Notes: a model not told the origin generated them from the letters alone. Positions 16,444 through 25,281 are shown, counted from the stretch's first letter. The stretch: 49,072 bases of DNA from Streptomyces sp. SID12488 (GCF_010548275.1 NZ_JAAGLT010000046.1:1-49072), one strand, 5' to 3'. Program-made: numbers and translations.

Positions 16444-16911
16444 ATGACCGCCACTCAGCGCCGAGGCCGGAAGATCATGATGACGCCGGGGGAGCTGGAC
16501 GAGTTCCTGGCGACCCAGCGCACCTGCCGGGTAGCCACGGTGTCGGCCGGGGGCGCTCCGCACGTGAGCACGCTGTGGTTCGCCTGGGACGGCACCTCGA
16601 TGTGGCTGTACTCGGTGGTCCGCAGCAAGCGCTGGACCGACCTGCGCCGTGACCCGCGGGTGGCGATCGTCGTCGACACGGGCGAGGAGTACGACGAACT
16701 GCGCGGCGTGGAGCTGTCCGGCGCCGTCGATTTCGTCGGCGAGTCACCGCGCACCGGGGAACTCCGCGCCGAACTGGACGTCCCGGAGACCCTGTTCGCC
16801 CGCAAGAACTTCCACCTGGACGAGATGCCGCACGACGGCAGACACGCCTGGATACGCCTGACCCCGGAAAAGACGGTCTCCTGGGACTTCAGCAAACTGC
16901 CACCCCAGTAG
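16444..16911 (+). CDS. pyridoxamine 5'-phosphate oxidase-family split-barrel flavoprotein
   Basis: A 155-residue protein with the PPOX split-barrel fold: LATQRTCRVATVSAGGAPHV, STLWFAWDG, then WLYSVVRSKRWTDLRRDPRV. The cofactor could be FMN or the deazaflavin F420, as many actinobacterial members use F420; sequence alone does not decide. It acts in the cytoplasm on an unknown substrate. The ATG at 16444 follows an AAAAAGGGGGA ribosome site. A third and fourth split-barrel protein lie at 20649 and 21419, but those are not close relatives. Confidence 0.85.
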   Translation: MTATQRRGRKIMMTPGELDEFLATQRTCRVATVSAGGAPHVSTLWFAWDGTSMWLYSVVRSKRWTDLRRDPRVAIVVDTGEEYDELRGVELSGAVDFVGESPRTGELRAELDVPETLFARKNFHLDEMPHDGRHAWIRLTPEKTVSWDFSKLPPQ

Positions 16912-16921
16912 CGGGCAGCAC

Positions 16922-17060
16922 CATCCAGCCCGGACGGGCACGATCCAGCCCGTCCGGCACGATCCAGCCCGTCCGGCGTTTGAGGACAAGGCCCCTTCAG
17001 GGCCGTAGGGGGGTCTGGGGGCGCAGCCCCCAGTTCGGGTCCCCCCTCTGGGGGAGGGAT
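16922..17060. repeat. Streptomyces dispersed intergenic repeat
   Basis: Three copies of an ATCCAGCCCGTCCGG-like unit begin near 16922, 16942 and 16961, about 19-20 bp apart. GTTTGAGGACAAGG follows, then GGCCC/GGGCC (16990-17004), the perfect CTGGGGGC/GCCCCCAG hairpin (17015-17033) and CCCCC/GGGGG nearby. This is the widespread element seen between convergent Streptomyces genes. It lies between a gene ending at 16911 and one ending at 17140, and could act as a bidirectional terminator. Confidence 0.7.
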
Positions 17061-17139
17061 GGGACGGTTAGGGGCGGCGGGGGCGAACTCCCTTCCACAA
17101 CACGCCGCCCCCACACCCGCCGAACCCGCGGAGCGCATC

Positions 17140-18042
17140 TCACCCCACCCCCCGCCCCACCACCCTCAACGCCTCCACAGCCGCCCGGATCGACGGCCGC
17201 CGGTCGGCATCCGCCCGCCAGACCACGTACACATGCCGCCGCACACGCTGCCGCAGCGGAACGGTGACGACGCCGGCAGGTACCGGATCACGGCCCAGCA
17301 GCGGCGCGATGCACACACCGAGCCCCGCCGCCACCAGCGCCAACTGCGTGTGTGTCTCCGCCGCACGATGACCGATGCACGGCTCGACGCCCTTGGACCG
17401 CAGCGTGAACATCAGCCACTCGTGGCAGAACTCGCCCTCGGCCCACGTGATCCACTCGTCCTCGGCGAACTCCCCGAGGTCCACCTCGCTCCGGCCGGCG
17501 AGCGGATGAGCGACCGGCATCGCCACGTCCGCCGGGTCGTCGAGGATCGCCGCCTTGACCAGACCGTCGGGCAGTGGCATCGGCTTGTTGTACCAGTCGA
17601 GCACGACCGCCAGGTCCAGGTCCCCGCGCACCACCCCGGCGACCCCCGCCTCCGGTTCCAGCTCGCACGAGCGCAGCCGCAACCCGGGATGCGCCGCGCG
17701 CAGGGCCGCGAGCGCGGCCGGGAACAGTCCGCGTGCGGCGGTCGGGAACGCCGAGAGCCGCAGTTCGCCCACCACCTGCCCGCGCTGTGCCTCCAGGTCG
17801 GACTGGGCGAGCTCGACCTGGGACAGGATGCGCGCGGCGTGGTCCGCGAGCAGCTGTCCGGCATCGGTGAGCCGCACGCCCCGCCCGTTCTTGGCGAGGA
17901 GCTGCTGCCCCACCTCCCGCTCGAGTTTGGACATCTGCTGCGAGACGGCCGACGTCGTCACATGCAGCCCCTCGGCCGCCCCGCTGACCGAGCCGTGCCG
18001 GGCGAGGGCGTCGAGGGTGCGCAGGCGCTCCAGGTTCAACAT
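17140..18042 (-). CDS. LysR-family transcriptional regulator
   Basis: A 300-residue regulator. The N-terminal winged helix-turn-helix (LERLRTLDALARHGSVSGAA, then VTTSAVSQQMSKLERE) is followed by a LysR substrate-binding domain (GELRLSAFPTAARGLFPAAL) to the end. It is divergent from the DMT transporter gene at 18117, the usual arrangement for a LysR regulator controlling its neighbour, so it probably senses a transported compound. The ATG at 18042 is preceded by a -10 box TAGGAT at 18050-18055 with a seven-base gap and no Shine-Dalgarno, so the mRNA is probably leaderless. Confidence 0.92.
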   Translation of the reverse strand: MLNLERLRTLDALARHGSVSGAAEGLHVTTSAVSQQMSKLEREVGQQLLAKNGRGVRLTDAGQLLADHAARILSQVELAQSDLEAQRGQVVGELRLSAFPTAARGLFPAALAALRAAHPGLRLRSCELEPEAGVAGVVRGDLDLAVVLDWYNKPMPLPDGLVKAAILDDPADVAMPVAHPLAGRSEVDLGEFAEDEWITWAEGEFCHEWLMFTLRSKGVEPCIGHRAAETHTQLALVAAGLGVCIAPLLGRDPVPAGVVTVPLRQRVRRHVYVVWRADADRRPSIRAAVEALRVVGRGVG

Positions 18043-18049
18043 GTAAGCG

Positions 18050-18055
18050 ATCCTA
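18050..18055 (-). promoter_or_regulatory. -10 box for the leaderless LysR gene
   Basis: TAGGAT on the minus strand, seven bases before the LysR start codon. The 74-bp space between the divergent LysR and transporter genes must hold both promoters and the LysR operator. I could not fix a clear T-N11-A site. Confidence 0.4.
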
Positions 18056-18116
18056 CGAGATAAGACGAACACATGCTCGCTTGTGCTACGAGATCGACTC
18101 GGGGATCGTGGCACCC

Positions 18117-19133
18117 ATGAGCCGCCCCACCACCCCGAAGCCCACGACAGCGACGCCCCCGCCCACCGCCACCTCCACGCCCGCATCCACACCTGCATCT
18201 GCATCTGCATCTGCATCCGCCCAGGTCAGTCGCCGCCCCGCCCTCGACTGGCGCATCCGTTTCGGCGTGCTGTCCCTGATCTGGGGCTTCAGCTTCCTGC
18301 TGATCAAGGTCGGTACGCAGGGGTTCGCGCCGTTCCAGGTCACCTTCGGCCGACTGCTCTTCGGCACTGCGGTCCTGGCGGCGGCGCTGGTGGTGAGGCG
18401 GGAGCGGCTGCCGCGCGGCGCGCGCACGTGGGGGCATCTGGCGGTGGCCGCGTTCCTGCTGAACGCGCTGCCGTTCTCGCTGTTCGCGTACGCGGAGCTG
18501 ACGATCCCGTCCACGCTCGCCGGCATCTGCAACGCGACCTCGCCACTGTGGGGCATGGCCCTGTCCCTGGTCGCGCTCTCGGAGGACCGTCCGACGCGGG
18601 TGCGGGTGGCCGGTCTCGGCCTGGGTTTCATAGGCGTGCTGACCGTCCTCGGTGCCTGGCAGGGCTTCCGCGGCCTGGACCCGACGGGTACGGCGCTGGC
18701 GCTACTGGCCTCGCTCAGCTACCCCATCGGCTGGATCTACGTCCGCCGCAAGCTGGCGGGCTCCGGCCACTCCCATCTGTCGCTCAGCGGCGCCCAACTG
18801 CTGCTGGCCACTCTCCAACTGGCCCTGGTCACACCGCTGTTCACAGGAATACCCGACGGCATCCCCGTCGGGCCGCTGCTCGCGATCGTCGCGCTCGGCG
18901 CACTGGGCACGGGCTTCGCGATGCTGCTGCAGTACGGCCTGGTCGCGGAGACGGGCCCGACGACCGCCCAGATGGTCACGTATTTCATCCCGGTCATCGC
19001 CACGGTCGCGGGCGTCACCCTGCTCGGCGAGACCCTGACCTGGTCGACCCCGGTGGGCGCGGTGGTGGTACTGGCCGGGGCGGCACTGACCCAGGCCGGC
19101 CCTCGCCGACGTCGGGCCGAGCCTCGGGCATAG
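18117..19133 (+). CDS. DMT (EamA) family transporter
   Basis: A 338-residue inner-membrane protein with ten predicted helices in two EamA repeats, from FGVLSLIWGFSFLLIKVG to the second-half LLGETLTWSTPVGAVVVLAG signature. Such proteins usually export amino acids or small metabolites. The first ~45 residues are a low-complexity Pro/Thr/Ala/Ser tail encoded partly by repeated GCATCT hexamers (18195-18220), absent from most relatives. The ATG at 18117 is chosen; a GTG at 18108 is possible. The divergent LysR gene is its likely regulator. Confidence 0.9.
   Translation: MSRPTTPKPTTATPPPTATSTPASTPASASASASAQVSRRPALDWRIRFGVLSLIWGFSFLLIKVGTQGFAPFQVTFGRLLFGTAVLAAALVVRRERLPRGARTWGHLAVAAFLLNALPFSLFAYAELTIPSTLAGICNATSPLWGMALSLVALSEDRPTRVRVAGLGLGFIGVLTVLGAWQGFRGLDPTGTALALLASLSYPIGWIYVRRKLAGSGHSHLSLSGAQLLLATLQLALVTPLFTGIPDGIPVGPLLAIVALGALGTGFAMLLQYGLVAETGPTTAQMVTYFIPVIATVAGVTLLGETLTWSTPVGAVVVLAGAALTQAGPRRRRAEPRA
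18195..18220 (+). repeat. GCATCT hexanucleotide microsatellite in the transporter gene
   Basis: Four or so near-perfect GCATCT units in tandem, encoding the (Ser-Ala) run in the N-terminal tail of the transporter. Being a multiple of three, expansion or contraction would keep the frame. Confidence 0.7.
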
Positions 19134-19270
19134 GTCCGGGCCAAGCGCGCCGAGGGAACTCAGGTGCGTCACCTGCGGATCCGTCACTCCTGGTCACGTC
19201 CTCACGTCGGCGCCACGGACCGGCACAGCCCCACATCACATCCATCGGGGCGCCTTCACAGGACACCTTT

Positions 19271-20602
19271 TCAGACGTGGGTCCGCGTCGGCGCCGATCC
19301 CACCGCCGAGGCGATCGCGTCCGCCAAGGGGCCCGTCTCCTCCGGGGTCAGCGTCGCGACGGTCACCCGGATACCGGGCGGGGCGTTCATCCGGAAGCGC
19401 GCGCCGGGGGCGACGGCCCAACCCGCGTGCAGCAGCCGGGCGACCGCGCCGGTCTCGTCCGGGACGGGGATCCATACGTTCAGTCCGCTGCGCCCACGGG
19501 CAGCGACCCCGCGCTGCGCGAGCGCGTCGATCAGCGCGTCCCGGCGTTCCCCGTACGCCGAGGCCACCGCCCGCGCGTCCAGCACGCCATCGGCCCACAG
19601 CCGCACGACGGCCCGTTGCAGCAGTCGGCTGACCCAGCCCGGCCCGAGTCGCTGCCGCCCCAGGACCCGGTCGACGGTGACACCGTCCCCGGTGAGGACG
19701 GCAAGGCGCAGATCAGGGCCGTACGCCTTGGCGACCGAGCGGACGAACGCCCAGTGCCGGGTGACCCCGGCCAGCGAATGGAGGGGCTGGTCGACGATCC
19801 GGTAGCCGTGGTCGTCCTCGATGAGCAGGGTCTCCGGGTGCTCCCGGAGCACGGAACGCAGGGCACGCGCGCGCGTGGCGCTCACCACGGCCCCGGTCGG
19901 GTTCTGCGCCCGGTCCGTGACGACCAGCGCCCGTGCCCCGGCCGCCAGCGCCTGCCGTACGTCCTCGGCGAGCGGCCCCTCGTCGTCGACGCCCACCGGC
20001 ACCATCCGCAGCCCGAGCGCCGGCACGAGGTCCAGCAGCCCACCCCACCCGGGGTCCTCGACGGCCACGGTGTCACCAGGCTTGAGGTGTACGGCGAGGA
20101 CGCGCTCGATGCCGTCCAGCGCACTGGAGGTGACGGCGAGGGGCCCGTCCGGCACACCGTCGGTGTCGAGGTCGGCGCGGGCGATCCGGGCCAACTCCGG
20201 TTCCACGGTGGCGTCTCCGTAGAGCACCGGAGCACGGTCACCCTGCTCGCCCGCCGCCGCGAACGCCGCCGCCAGTGACGGCAGCAACGCCGGATCGGGG
20301 TTCCCGCGCGCCACGTCCCGCACACCGGGCGGCACCTCCACCCGGATGTACTCACGCCCGGTGGTGGCCGGCTTGGAGCGCACCCGGCTACCGCGCCGCC
20401 CATGGGTCTCGATGACCCCGCGTTCGCGCAGCGTGCGATAGGCGGCGGCGACGGTGTTGGCGTTGACCCCGAGCTGCCCCGCCAACTCCCGCATGGGCGG
20501 AAGCAGTTGCCCGGGTTCCAGCTCCCCGGCGCCCACCGCGCGTTCGACGCTCGCGGAAATCTCTGCTGCACCCCGGCCTTTGATCGGATATTCTCCTAGC
20601 AC
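19271..20602 (-). CDS. MocR-type GntR regulator with aminotransferase-like domain
   Basis: A 443-residue MocR regulator. The GntR winged-helix domain (residues 10-75) contains LPPMRELAGQLGVNANTVAA, then AYRTLRERGVIE. A fold-type I aminotransferase domain follows with NPTG (234-237), DDHGYRI and the PLP lysine in SVAKAYGPD (Lys292). It should bind pyridoxal phosphate and act as a sensor of that cofactor or an amino compound rather than a free enzyme. It faces a PPOX/paiB operon, a vitamin B6 or FMN-type theme that fits MocR proteins. The GTG at 20602 is seven bases after a -10 box, so it is probably leaderless. Confidence 0.9.
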   Translation of the reverse strand: MLGEYPIKGRGAAEISASVERAVGAGELEPGQLLPPMRELAGQLGVNANTVAAAYRTLRERGVIETHGRRGSRVRSKPATTGREYIRVEVPPGVRDVARGNPDPALLPSLAAAFAAAGEQGDRAPVLYGDATVEPELARIARADLDTDGVPDGPLAVTSSALDGIERVLAVHLKPGDTVAVEDPGWGGLLDLVPALGLRMVPVGVDDEGPLAEDVRQALAAGARALVVTDRAQNPTGAVVSATRARALRSVLREHPETLLIEDDHGYRIVDQPLHSLAGVTRHWAFVRSVAKAYGPDLRLAVLTGDGVTVDRVLGRQRLGPGWVSRLLQRAVVRLWADGVLDARAVASAYGERRDALIDALAQRGVAARGRSGLNVWIPVPDETGAVARLLHAGWAVAPGARFRMNAPPGIRVTVATLTPEETGPLADAIASAVGSAPTRTHV

Positions 20603-20626
20603 AACACAGATTATGTACTAGTGCAA
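20596..20626. promoter_or_regulatory. candidate MocR operator: CTAG-containing direct repeats
   Basis: CTAGCACAA (20596-20604) and CTAGTGCAA (20618-20626) are direct repeats with two mismatches, 22 bp apart, about two helical turns. They lie between the divergent MocR and PPOX starts. MocR proteins are known to use directly repeated sites, so this is a strong candidate for autoregulation; binding is inferred. Confidence 0.55.
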
Positions 20627-20638
20627 TAGAAATCGCAA
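20610..20638 (-). promoter_or_regulatory. promoter of the leaderless MocR gene
   Basis: On the minus strand TTGCGA (20633-20638) and CATAAT (20610-20615) are separated by exactly 17 bases. The -10 box is followed by seven bases and then the GTG start, fitting a leaderless transcript. The second CTAG repeat lies inside this promoter. Confidence 0.6.
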
Positions 20639-20648
20639 GGAGACCACG

Positions 20649-21413
20649 ATGCCGGGGACCACGCAGGACGCACAGGGCGCACAGGACACCCAGGGGGCCG
20701 TACAGGAAGCGACGGCTGCGGCACCACAGGGGGATCACCAGTCACCCCCGCCGCCCACCGCCGACACCTACGCCCCGACCGACCGCACGGTCCCCACCCG
20801 CTCCGCCGACCGGGCTTCGTACGACAAGGAGTCGGTGCACGCGATCCTCGACGAGGGGTATGTGTGCCACCTCGGGTTCGTCCGTGACGGCGCGCCGGTC
20901 GTGCTGCCGACGCTGTACGCACGCCTCGGCGAGCGCCTCTACGTGCACGGGTCGACGGGCTCGCGTCCGCTGCGGATGACCGGCCGGCCCGATCCCGGCC
21001 TGCCGGTCTGTCTGACGGTCACCCACGTGGACGCGCTGATCCTGGCCCGGTCCGCCTTCCACCACTCGATCAACTACCGCTCGGTGGTGGTGCACGGCAT
21101 CGCCCACCAGGTGACGGACCCGGACGAGAAGCGCCTGGCCCTGGACGTCCTGGTCGACAACGTCGTGGCAGGCCGCTCGGCCGACTCACGGCCCGCCAAC
21201 GCCAAGGAACTGGCCGCCACCGCCGTGATCCGCATCGACCTCGACGAGGTCTCCGCGAAGATGCGCACGGGCGGAGTGAACGACGAGCCCGAGGACCTCG
21301 CGCTCCCCCACTGGGCCGGTGTGGTCCCGCTGCGCAAGGGCTACGAAACCCCGGTCGCGGACGCGGAGTTGGCACCCGGCACCCAGCTCCCCGACTACCT
21401 CGGGGCCCGCTGA
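20649..21413 (+). CDS. PPOX-family FMN-binding split-barrel protein
   Basis: A 254-residue protein. A Gln/Pro/Thr-rich N-terminus of about 50 residues precedes the split-barrel domain: VHAILDEGYVCHLGFVRDG, then PVVLPTLYARLGERLYVHGS and CLTVTHVDALILARS. It is first in an operon with paiB, five bases before the PaiB start. Because it faces the MocR gene, its substrate may be a pyridoxal-type or flavin compound, which is inference. AAGGAGA precedes the ATG at 20649. Confidence 0.87.
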   Translation: MPGTTQDAQGAQDTQGAVQEATAAAPQGDHQSPPPPTADTYAPTDRTVPTRSADRASYDKESVHAILDEGYVCHLGFVRDGAPVVLPTLYARLGERLYVHGSTGSRPLRMTGRPDPGLPVCLTVTHVDALILARSAFHHSINYRSVVVHGIAHQVTDPDEKRLALDVLVDNVVAGRSADSRPANAKELAATAVIRIDLDEVSAKMRTGGVNDEPEDLALPHWAGVVPLRKGYETPVADAELAPGTQLPDYLGAR

Positions 21414-21418
21414 TCCTG

Positions 21419-22051
21419 ATGCTGATCCACCCCTGGGACGCACCCCGCGACGAAGCGGAATGGCAACAGTGGCTGGCCGCCCACGACTTCGGCCAGCTCG
21501 CCGTCAACGGCCTGCCGGGCGAGGCGCCGTACGTCCAGCCGCTGCACTTCGCGTACGACGCCGAGCGCGCCGAGGCGGTGACGCATCTGGCCCGCCCCAA
21601 CCCGCTCTGGCCCGCGCTGGAGAGGAACCCCGTCGTCCTGCTCAGCGTGGTCGACGACTACACGTTCATCCCAGGACCGTGGCAGGCCGCACCGGACGGC
21701 CCGTCCGAGCACGGCACGCCGACGAGCTTCTACGCGGCGGTCCAACTCCTCTGCACCGCCCACGTCGTGGACGATCCCGCGGAGAAGGCCGCCCTGCTCA
21801 ACCGCCAGCTGAGCCACTTCCAGCCGGCAGGCGGCTCCGCCCGAGTGGCGGCGGGCGAGGCGCCGTTCGGGCGGATGCTCGCCGGTATCCGTGGCATCAG
21901 GCTCGAAGTGACGGACGTACGAGCGAAGTTCAAGTACGCCGAGAAGAAGCCGACGGAGGTCCAGGACCGTATCGCGGCCGGACTGGCGGCTCGGGGCGGG
22001 CCACGGGACGCGGGGGCGCTGGCGGTTCAGCGGTGCAGGCGGGGGCTGTAG
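21419..22051 (+). CDS. PaiB-type FMN-binding protein
   Basis: A 210-residue protein of the PaiB family (FMN-binding negative regulators, split-barrel fold). Recognisable motifs are FGQLAVNGLPGEAPYVQPLH, HLARPNPLWPALERNPVVLL, then VDDYTFIPG. Its start lies five bases after the PPOX stop, so it is co-translated. In Bacillus, PaiB affects sporulation and protease genes, though most homologues are enzymes of unknown substrate. It may use the same cofactor as the upstream protein. Confidence 0.87.
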   Translation: MLIHPWDAPRDEAEWQQWLAAHDFGQLAVNGLPGEAPYVQPLHFAYDAERAEAVTHLARPNPLWPALERNPVVLLSVVDDYTFIPGPWQAAPDGPSEHGTPTSFYAAVQLLCTAHVVDDPAEKAALLNRQLSHFQPAGGSARVAAGEAPFGRMLAGIRGIRLEVTDVRAKFKYAEKKPTEVQDRIAAGLAARGGPRDAGALAVQRCRRGL

Positions 22052-22062
22052 CCGCAGCGGAC

Positions 22063-23010
22063 TCACTGTCCGTCCATGCTCTTCTCACCGCTCTTCTCAC
22101 CGCTCTCCTTGTCGCTCTTCTCGTCGACGCCCGGCGCATCCATGTGCCGACGCTGTTCCTCGGCGTTCAAGTCCCCTGCGGACAGCGGGGCGTTGAGGCT
22201 GCCCAACAACCCCAGCAGCTCCGCGTTCCGGCTGCCGGGCTCGGCGTGGAAGACGACGAGGGTGAGTCCGTCCAGGCCACCGACGTCGAGCTTGTCGCAG
22301 TACAGGTCGAGGTCGCCCACCTGGGGGTGGGTCCTCCTGCTGACGCGTGAGCGCATGGGGAGGACGTCGTGGCGACCCCAGAGCAACCGGAAGCGTTCAC
22401 TGCGCAGGGACAGTTCCCCGACGAGTTCGACCAGACGCGGATCGTCGACGTCGGCACCGGCTCTCGCGCGCAGGCCCGCGACCACCCCTGCGGTCAGGTC
22501 CTCCCAGTCCCGCTGCTGTTCACGCTCGCCGGGGTCGAGAAACACGGCCCGGAGCAGGTTCACGCCGGGGACGTGGTGGGGGGCCAGTGCGCTGTACAGC
22601 GCGTTCACCGCGAGTACGTCGGCGTACCGGTTCTGCACGTAGGCGGGGTTCGTGGTCCAGCCGTCGATGAGCTGCCGGATGCTCAGCGGCACCGGTGTGG
22701 GTTTCGCCGCCCGCTTGCGCCGCACGGGCCGCCGACCGGTCGCCGTCAGGCCGAGCAGGTGGCGGGTCGCGTCGATGTCCAGGCGCAGTACCCGGGCGAG
22801 CGCTTCGAGTACCTGGGCAGACGGGTTGCGGTCCCGTCCCTGCTCGAGCCGCAGGTAGTAGTCGGAGCTGATCCCCGCGAGCGTCGCGACCTCCTCGCGG
22901 CGCAGCCCCGGCACCCGCCGCAGACCGCCGCCGCTCAGCCCGACGTCCTCGGGCCGGACCTGTTCCCGGCGGGCCCGCAGGAACTCTCCGAGCACGTTGT
23001 TGGCGTCCAT
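22063..23010 (-). CDS. XRE-type helix-turn-helix regulator with MmyB-like domain
   Basis: A 315-residue regulator. The N-terminal Cro/C1 helix-turn-helix (FLRARREQVRPEDVGL, then LRREEVATLAGISSDYYLRL) is followed by the MmyB-like ligand-binding domain (NRYADVLAVNALYSALAPHH). The last 35 residues are Lys/Glu/Ser-rich. This combination, often divergent from a short-chain or aldo/keto reductase, is common in Streptomyces and probably controls the adjacent gene in response to a small ligand. The ATG at 23010 agrees with the family start. Confidence 0.9.
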   Translation of the reverse strand: MDANNVLGEFLRARREQVRPEDVGLSGGGLRRVPGLRREEVATLAGISSDYYLRLEQGRDRNPSAQVLEALARVLRLDIDATRHLLGLTATGRRPVRRKRAAKPTPVPLSIRQLIDGWTTNPAYVQNRYADVLAVNALYSALAPHHVPGVNLLRAVFLDPGEREQQRDWEDLTAGVVAGLRARAGADVDDPRLVELVGELSLRSERFRLLWGRHDVLPMRSRVSRRTHPQVGDLDLYCDKLDVGGLDGLTLVVFHAEPGSRNAELLGLLGSLNAPLSAGDLNAEEQRRHMDAPGVDEKSDKESGEKSGEKSMDGQ

Positions 23011-23177
23011 GCCCACCACCGTAGATCGGGCGGCTCGGGATGTGGGTGTCCCTGTCGCTCCCAGGAACAGCGGGGTACTGCCACCCGCGTACCGATCACG
23101 GCAGAGTCGCCCCGGACGACGAACGACAGACGACAACAGCAACAACAACACAGCGGTACGCGACGAAAGGCATCACC

Positions 23178-24080
23178 ATGGCCGACACCGTCTCCGGCGG
23201 AACCCTCACCCCTGCCGAGGGCCTGACTCTGACCCGCATGGGGTACGGCGCCATGCAACTGGCGGGACCTCACGTGTTCGGGCCGCCCAAGGACCCCGAA
23301 GAGGCCGTGGCGGTGCTGCGCGAGGCCGTCGACCGTGGCATCACGCACATCGACACCAGCGACTTCTACGGGCCCGCGGTCGTCAACGAACTCATCAGGA
23401 AAGCCCTGTCCCCCTACCCCGCCGATCTCCGCATCGTCACCAAGGTGGGCGCCCGCCGCGGCAGCGACGCCGGCTGGCTGCCCGCGCTGGACCCCGAAAG
23501 CCTCAGGTCTGCCGTCCACGACAACCTCCGAAACCTCGGCGTGGACGTGCTCGACGTGGTGAACCTGCGCGTCGGCGCGGACCTGACCAGCGGATCGGCG
23601 CCGCTCGGCGAGGAGTTCGGAGTCCTGGCGGAGCTCCAGAATGAGGGCCTGATCCGGCACCTCGGGCTCAGTGCGGTCACCGACGAACAGTTGACCGAGG
23701 CACAGACCATCGCCCCGGTCGTCACCGTGCAGAACCTCTACAACCTGGCCAACCGCGGGGACGACGCGCTGGTCGAGCGGTGCGCGGCGGAGAACATCGC
23801 CTTCGCCCCCTTCTTCCCGCTCGGCGGCTTCACCCCGCTCCAGTCGCGGACCCTCACCGATGTCGCCGCCCGTCTCGACGCCTCGCCCCAGCAGGTCGCG
23901 CTGGCCTGGCTTCTCCAGCGCTCGCCGAGCATCGTCCTCATCCCCGGCACCTCCTCACGCGCCCACCTGCGCGAGAACATCGCCGCCGCCGACCTGACAC
24001 TGCCGGCGGACGCCATCGCGGAACTCGACACCATCGGCGACACGATCGACGACGCGGCGGAGACCTCGCAGGGCGTCTGA
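23178..24080 (+). CDS. aldo/keto reductase
   Basis: A 300-residue NADPH-dependent reductase of the TIM-barrel AKR superfamily. ITHIDTSDFYG supplies the catalytic Asp and Tyr, and IVTKVGARRG the lysine. The usual active-site histidine position appears as VVNLRVG, without a histidine, a variation seen in some actinobacterial members. C-terminal IVLIPGTSSRAHLRENIA is the cofactor motif. It is divergent from the XRE regulator, its likely controller. GAAAGG precedes the ATG at 23178. Confidence 0.92.
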   Translation: MADTVSGGTLTPAEGLTLTRMGYGAMQLAGPHVFGPPKDPEEAVAVLREAVDRGITHIDTSDFYGPAVVNELIRKALSPYPADLRIVTKVGARRGSDAGWLPALDPESLRSAVHDNLRNLGVDVLDVVNLRVGADLTSGSAPLGEEFGVLAELQNEGLIRHLGLSAVTDEQLTEAQTIAPVVTVQNLYNLANRGDDALVERCAAENIAFAPFFPLGGFTPLQSRTLTDVAARLDASPQQVALAWLLQRSPSIVLIPGTSSRAHLRENIAAADLTLPADAIAELDTIGDTIDDAAETSQGV

Positions 24081-24089
24081 GTCTCACAG

Positions 24090-25058
24090 TCAGCCGACCG
24101 CCCCTCCGGGCTCCGCCCGCCGCTCCGCACCCCCGTCCGCAGCGGCACCGCGCGTCTCCGCCACCGCGAGCCCCGCAGCCGCGCCCAGCATCAGCAGGGT
24201 GCCCGCGACGGTCGCCGCCGTCAGCCGCTCACCGAGCAGAGTGACGGCGAGGAGTGCCGCGCTCACCGGCTCCAGGAGCATGACCACGGAAACGGTCGCC
24301 GAGCGGACGACGGCCGCCCCGGCGAAGTACAACCCGTACGCCAGGGCGGTCGGCACGGCGGCGACGTACACCAGAAGCCCCGCGAACCGCAGGCCGTCGC
24401 CGGTGTGCGGGAAGAGCCCCTCGGCGAGTGCGAAGGGCAGCAGGCAGAGGGTCGTGACGCCGAAGGCCCTGACGGACGTAGCGAACGCGTCCGTTGTGCC
24501 GTCCCGCCCCCACCAGCGGGTGAGGAGGGCCATCACGGCGTACCCGGCCGCGGACACCGTGGCCCATGCGACACCCGACGGCCGCACCTGTGCGCCGGCG
24601 CTGCCGAGCACCAGCACGGTGAGCCCGGTGAGCGCCCCGGCGACGGCGACGATCCCGCCCGCCCCCAGCCGTTCACCCATGGTCAGCCGGGCGCCCAGCG
24701 CGATGAGGACGGGCCCGGCGCCCAGGGTGACAACGGTGGCGACCGCGAGGCCGGTGGCCTGGACGGACGCGAAGTACGCGGTCTGGAACACGGCGAGCGA
24801 GCAGCCGGTGACACCGGCACGCAGGGCCTTGCGCCGCCTCGGTTCGGGCCTGACGGCCGTACGGCGACGCAGTGACCGGGCGAGGAGCAGCAGTACGAAA
24901 CCGCCGGCGCAGCGCCAGAAGGAGAGGGCGACGGGGCCCATGTCGCTCACGCGGTAGACGAGGGAGGCGGCAGCGCCCGCGGTACCCCAGGCGGCACCGG
25001 CGACGGTCAGGAAGAGCAGGCCTCGCCCGATGGGCAGGCCGGAAACGGTATTCGACAC
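24090..25058 (-). CDS. DMT (EamA) family transporter
   Basis: A 322-residue ten-helix membrane protein. TVAGAAWGTAGAAASLVYRV opens the first EamA repeat, and LLEPVSAALLAVTLLGERLT the second. It is a likely exporter of amino acids or similar metabolites. The GTG at 25058 is preceded by GGAGAG. It converges with the aldo/keto reductase after nine bases, and another DMT gene lies upstream on the same strand across a 223-base gap without other genes. Confidence 0.9.
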   Translation of the reverse strand: MSNTVSGLPIGRGLLFLTVAGAAWGTAGAAASLVYRVSDMGPVALSFWRCAGGFVLLLLARSLRRRTAVRPEPRRRKALRAGVTGCSLAVFQTAYFASVQATGLAVATVVTLGAGPVLIALGARLTMGERLGAGGIVAVAGALTGLTVLVLGSAGAQVRPSGVAWATVSAAGYAVMALLTRWWGRDGTTDAFATSVRAFGVTTLCLLPFALAEGLFPHTGDGLRFAGLLVYVAAVPTALAYGLYFAGAAVVRSATVSVVMLLEPVSAALLAVTLLGERLTAATVAGTLLMLGAAAGLAVAETRGAAADGGAERRAEPGGAVG

Positions 25059-25281
25059 GGGAGTCTCTCCGCAGCCGCGCGGGGAGCAAAGCGAAAGGCC
25101 GCCCACCGCACGGAAGTTGACGAAAGGACCCGGGCCCTCAGGGCTCCACGGGGTCCTCGGACGTCGTCTGCGGGCAGCACCGTTCAGCCCGACGGCGATA
25201 CGTCGGACATGTTCCCCGGAGAGCCCGCCTCAGGCGGCCGGAGGCGGCAGGACGAGCGCGCGCGCGTGCATGATCGCGACC

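Noticed and set aside
16922..17060. A CRISPR array from the repeated ATCCAGCCCG units
   Set aside because: Only three short units occur with no variable spacers of regular length, and the surrounding hairpins match the dispersed Streptomyces repeat.
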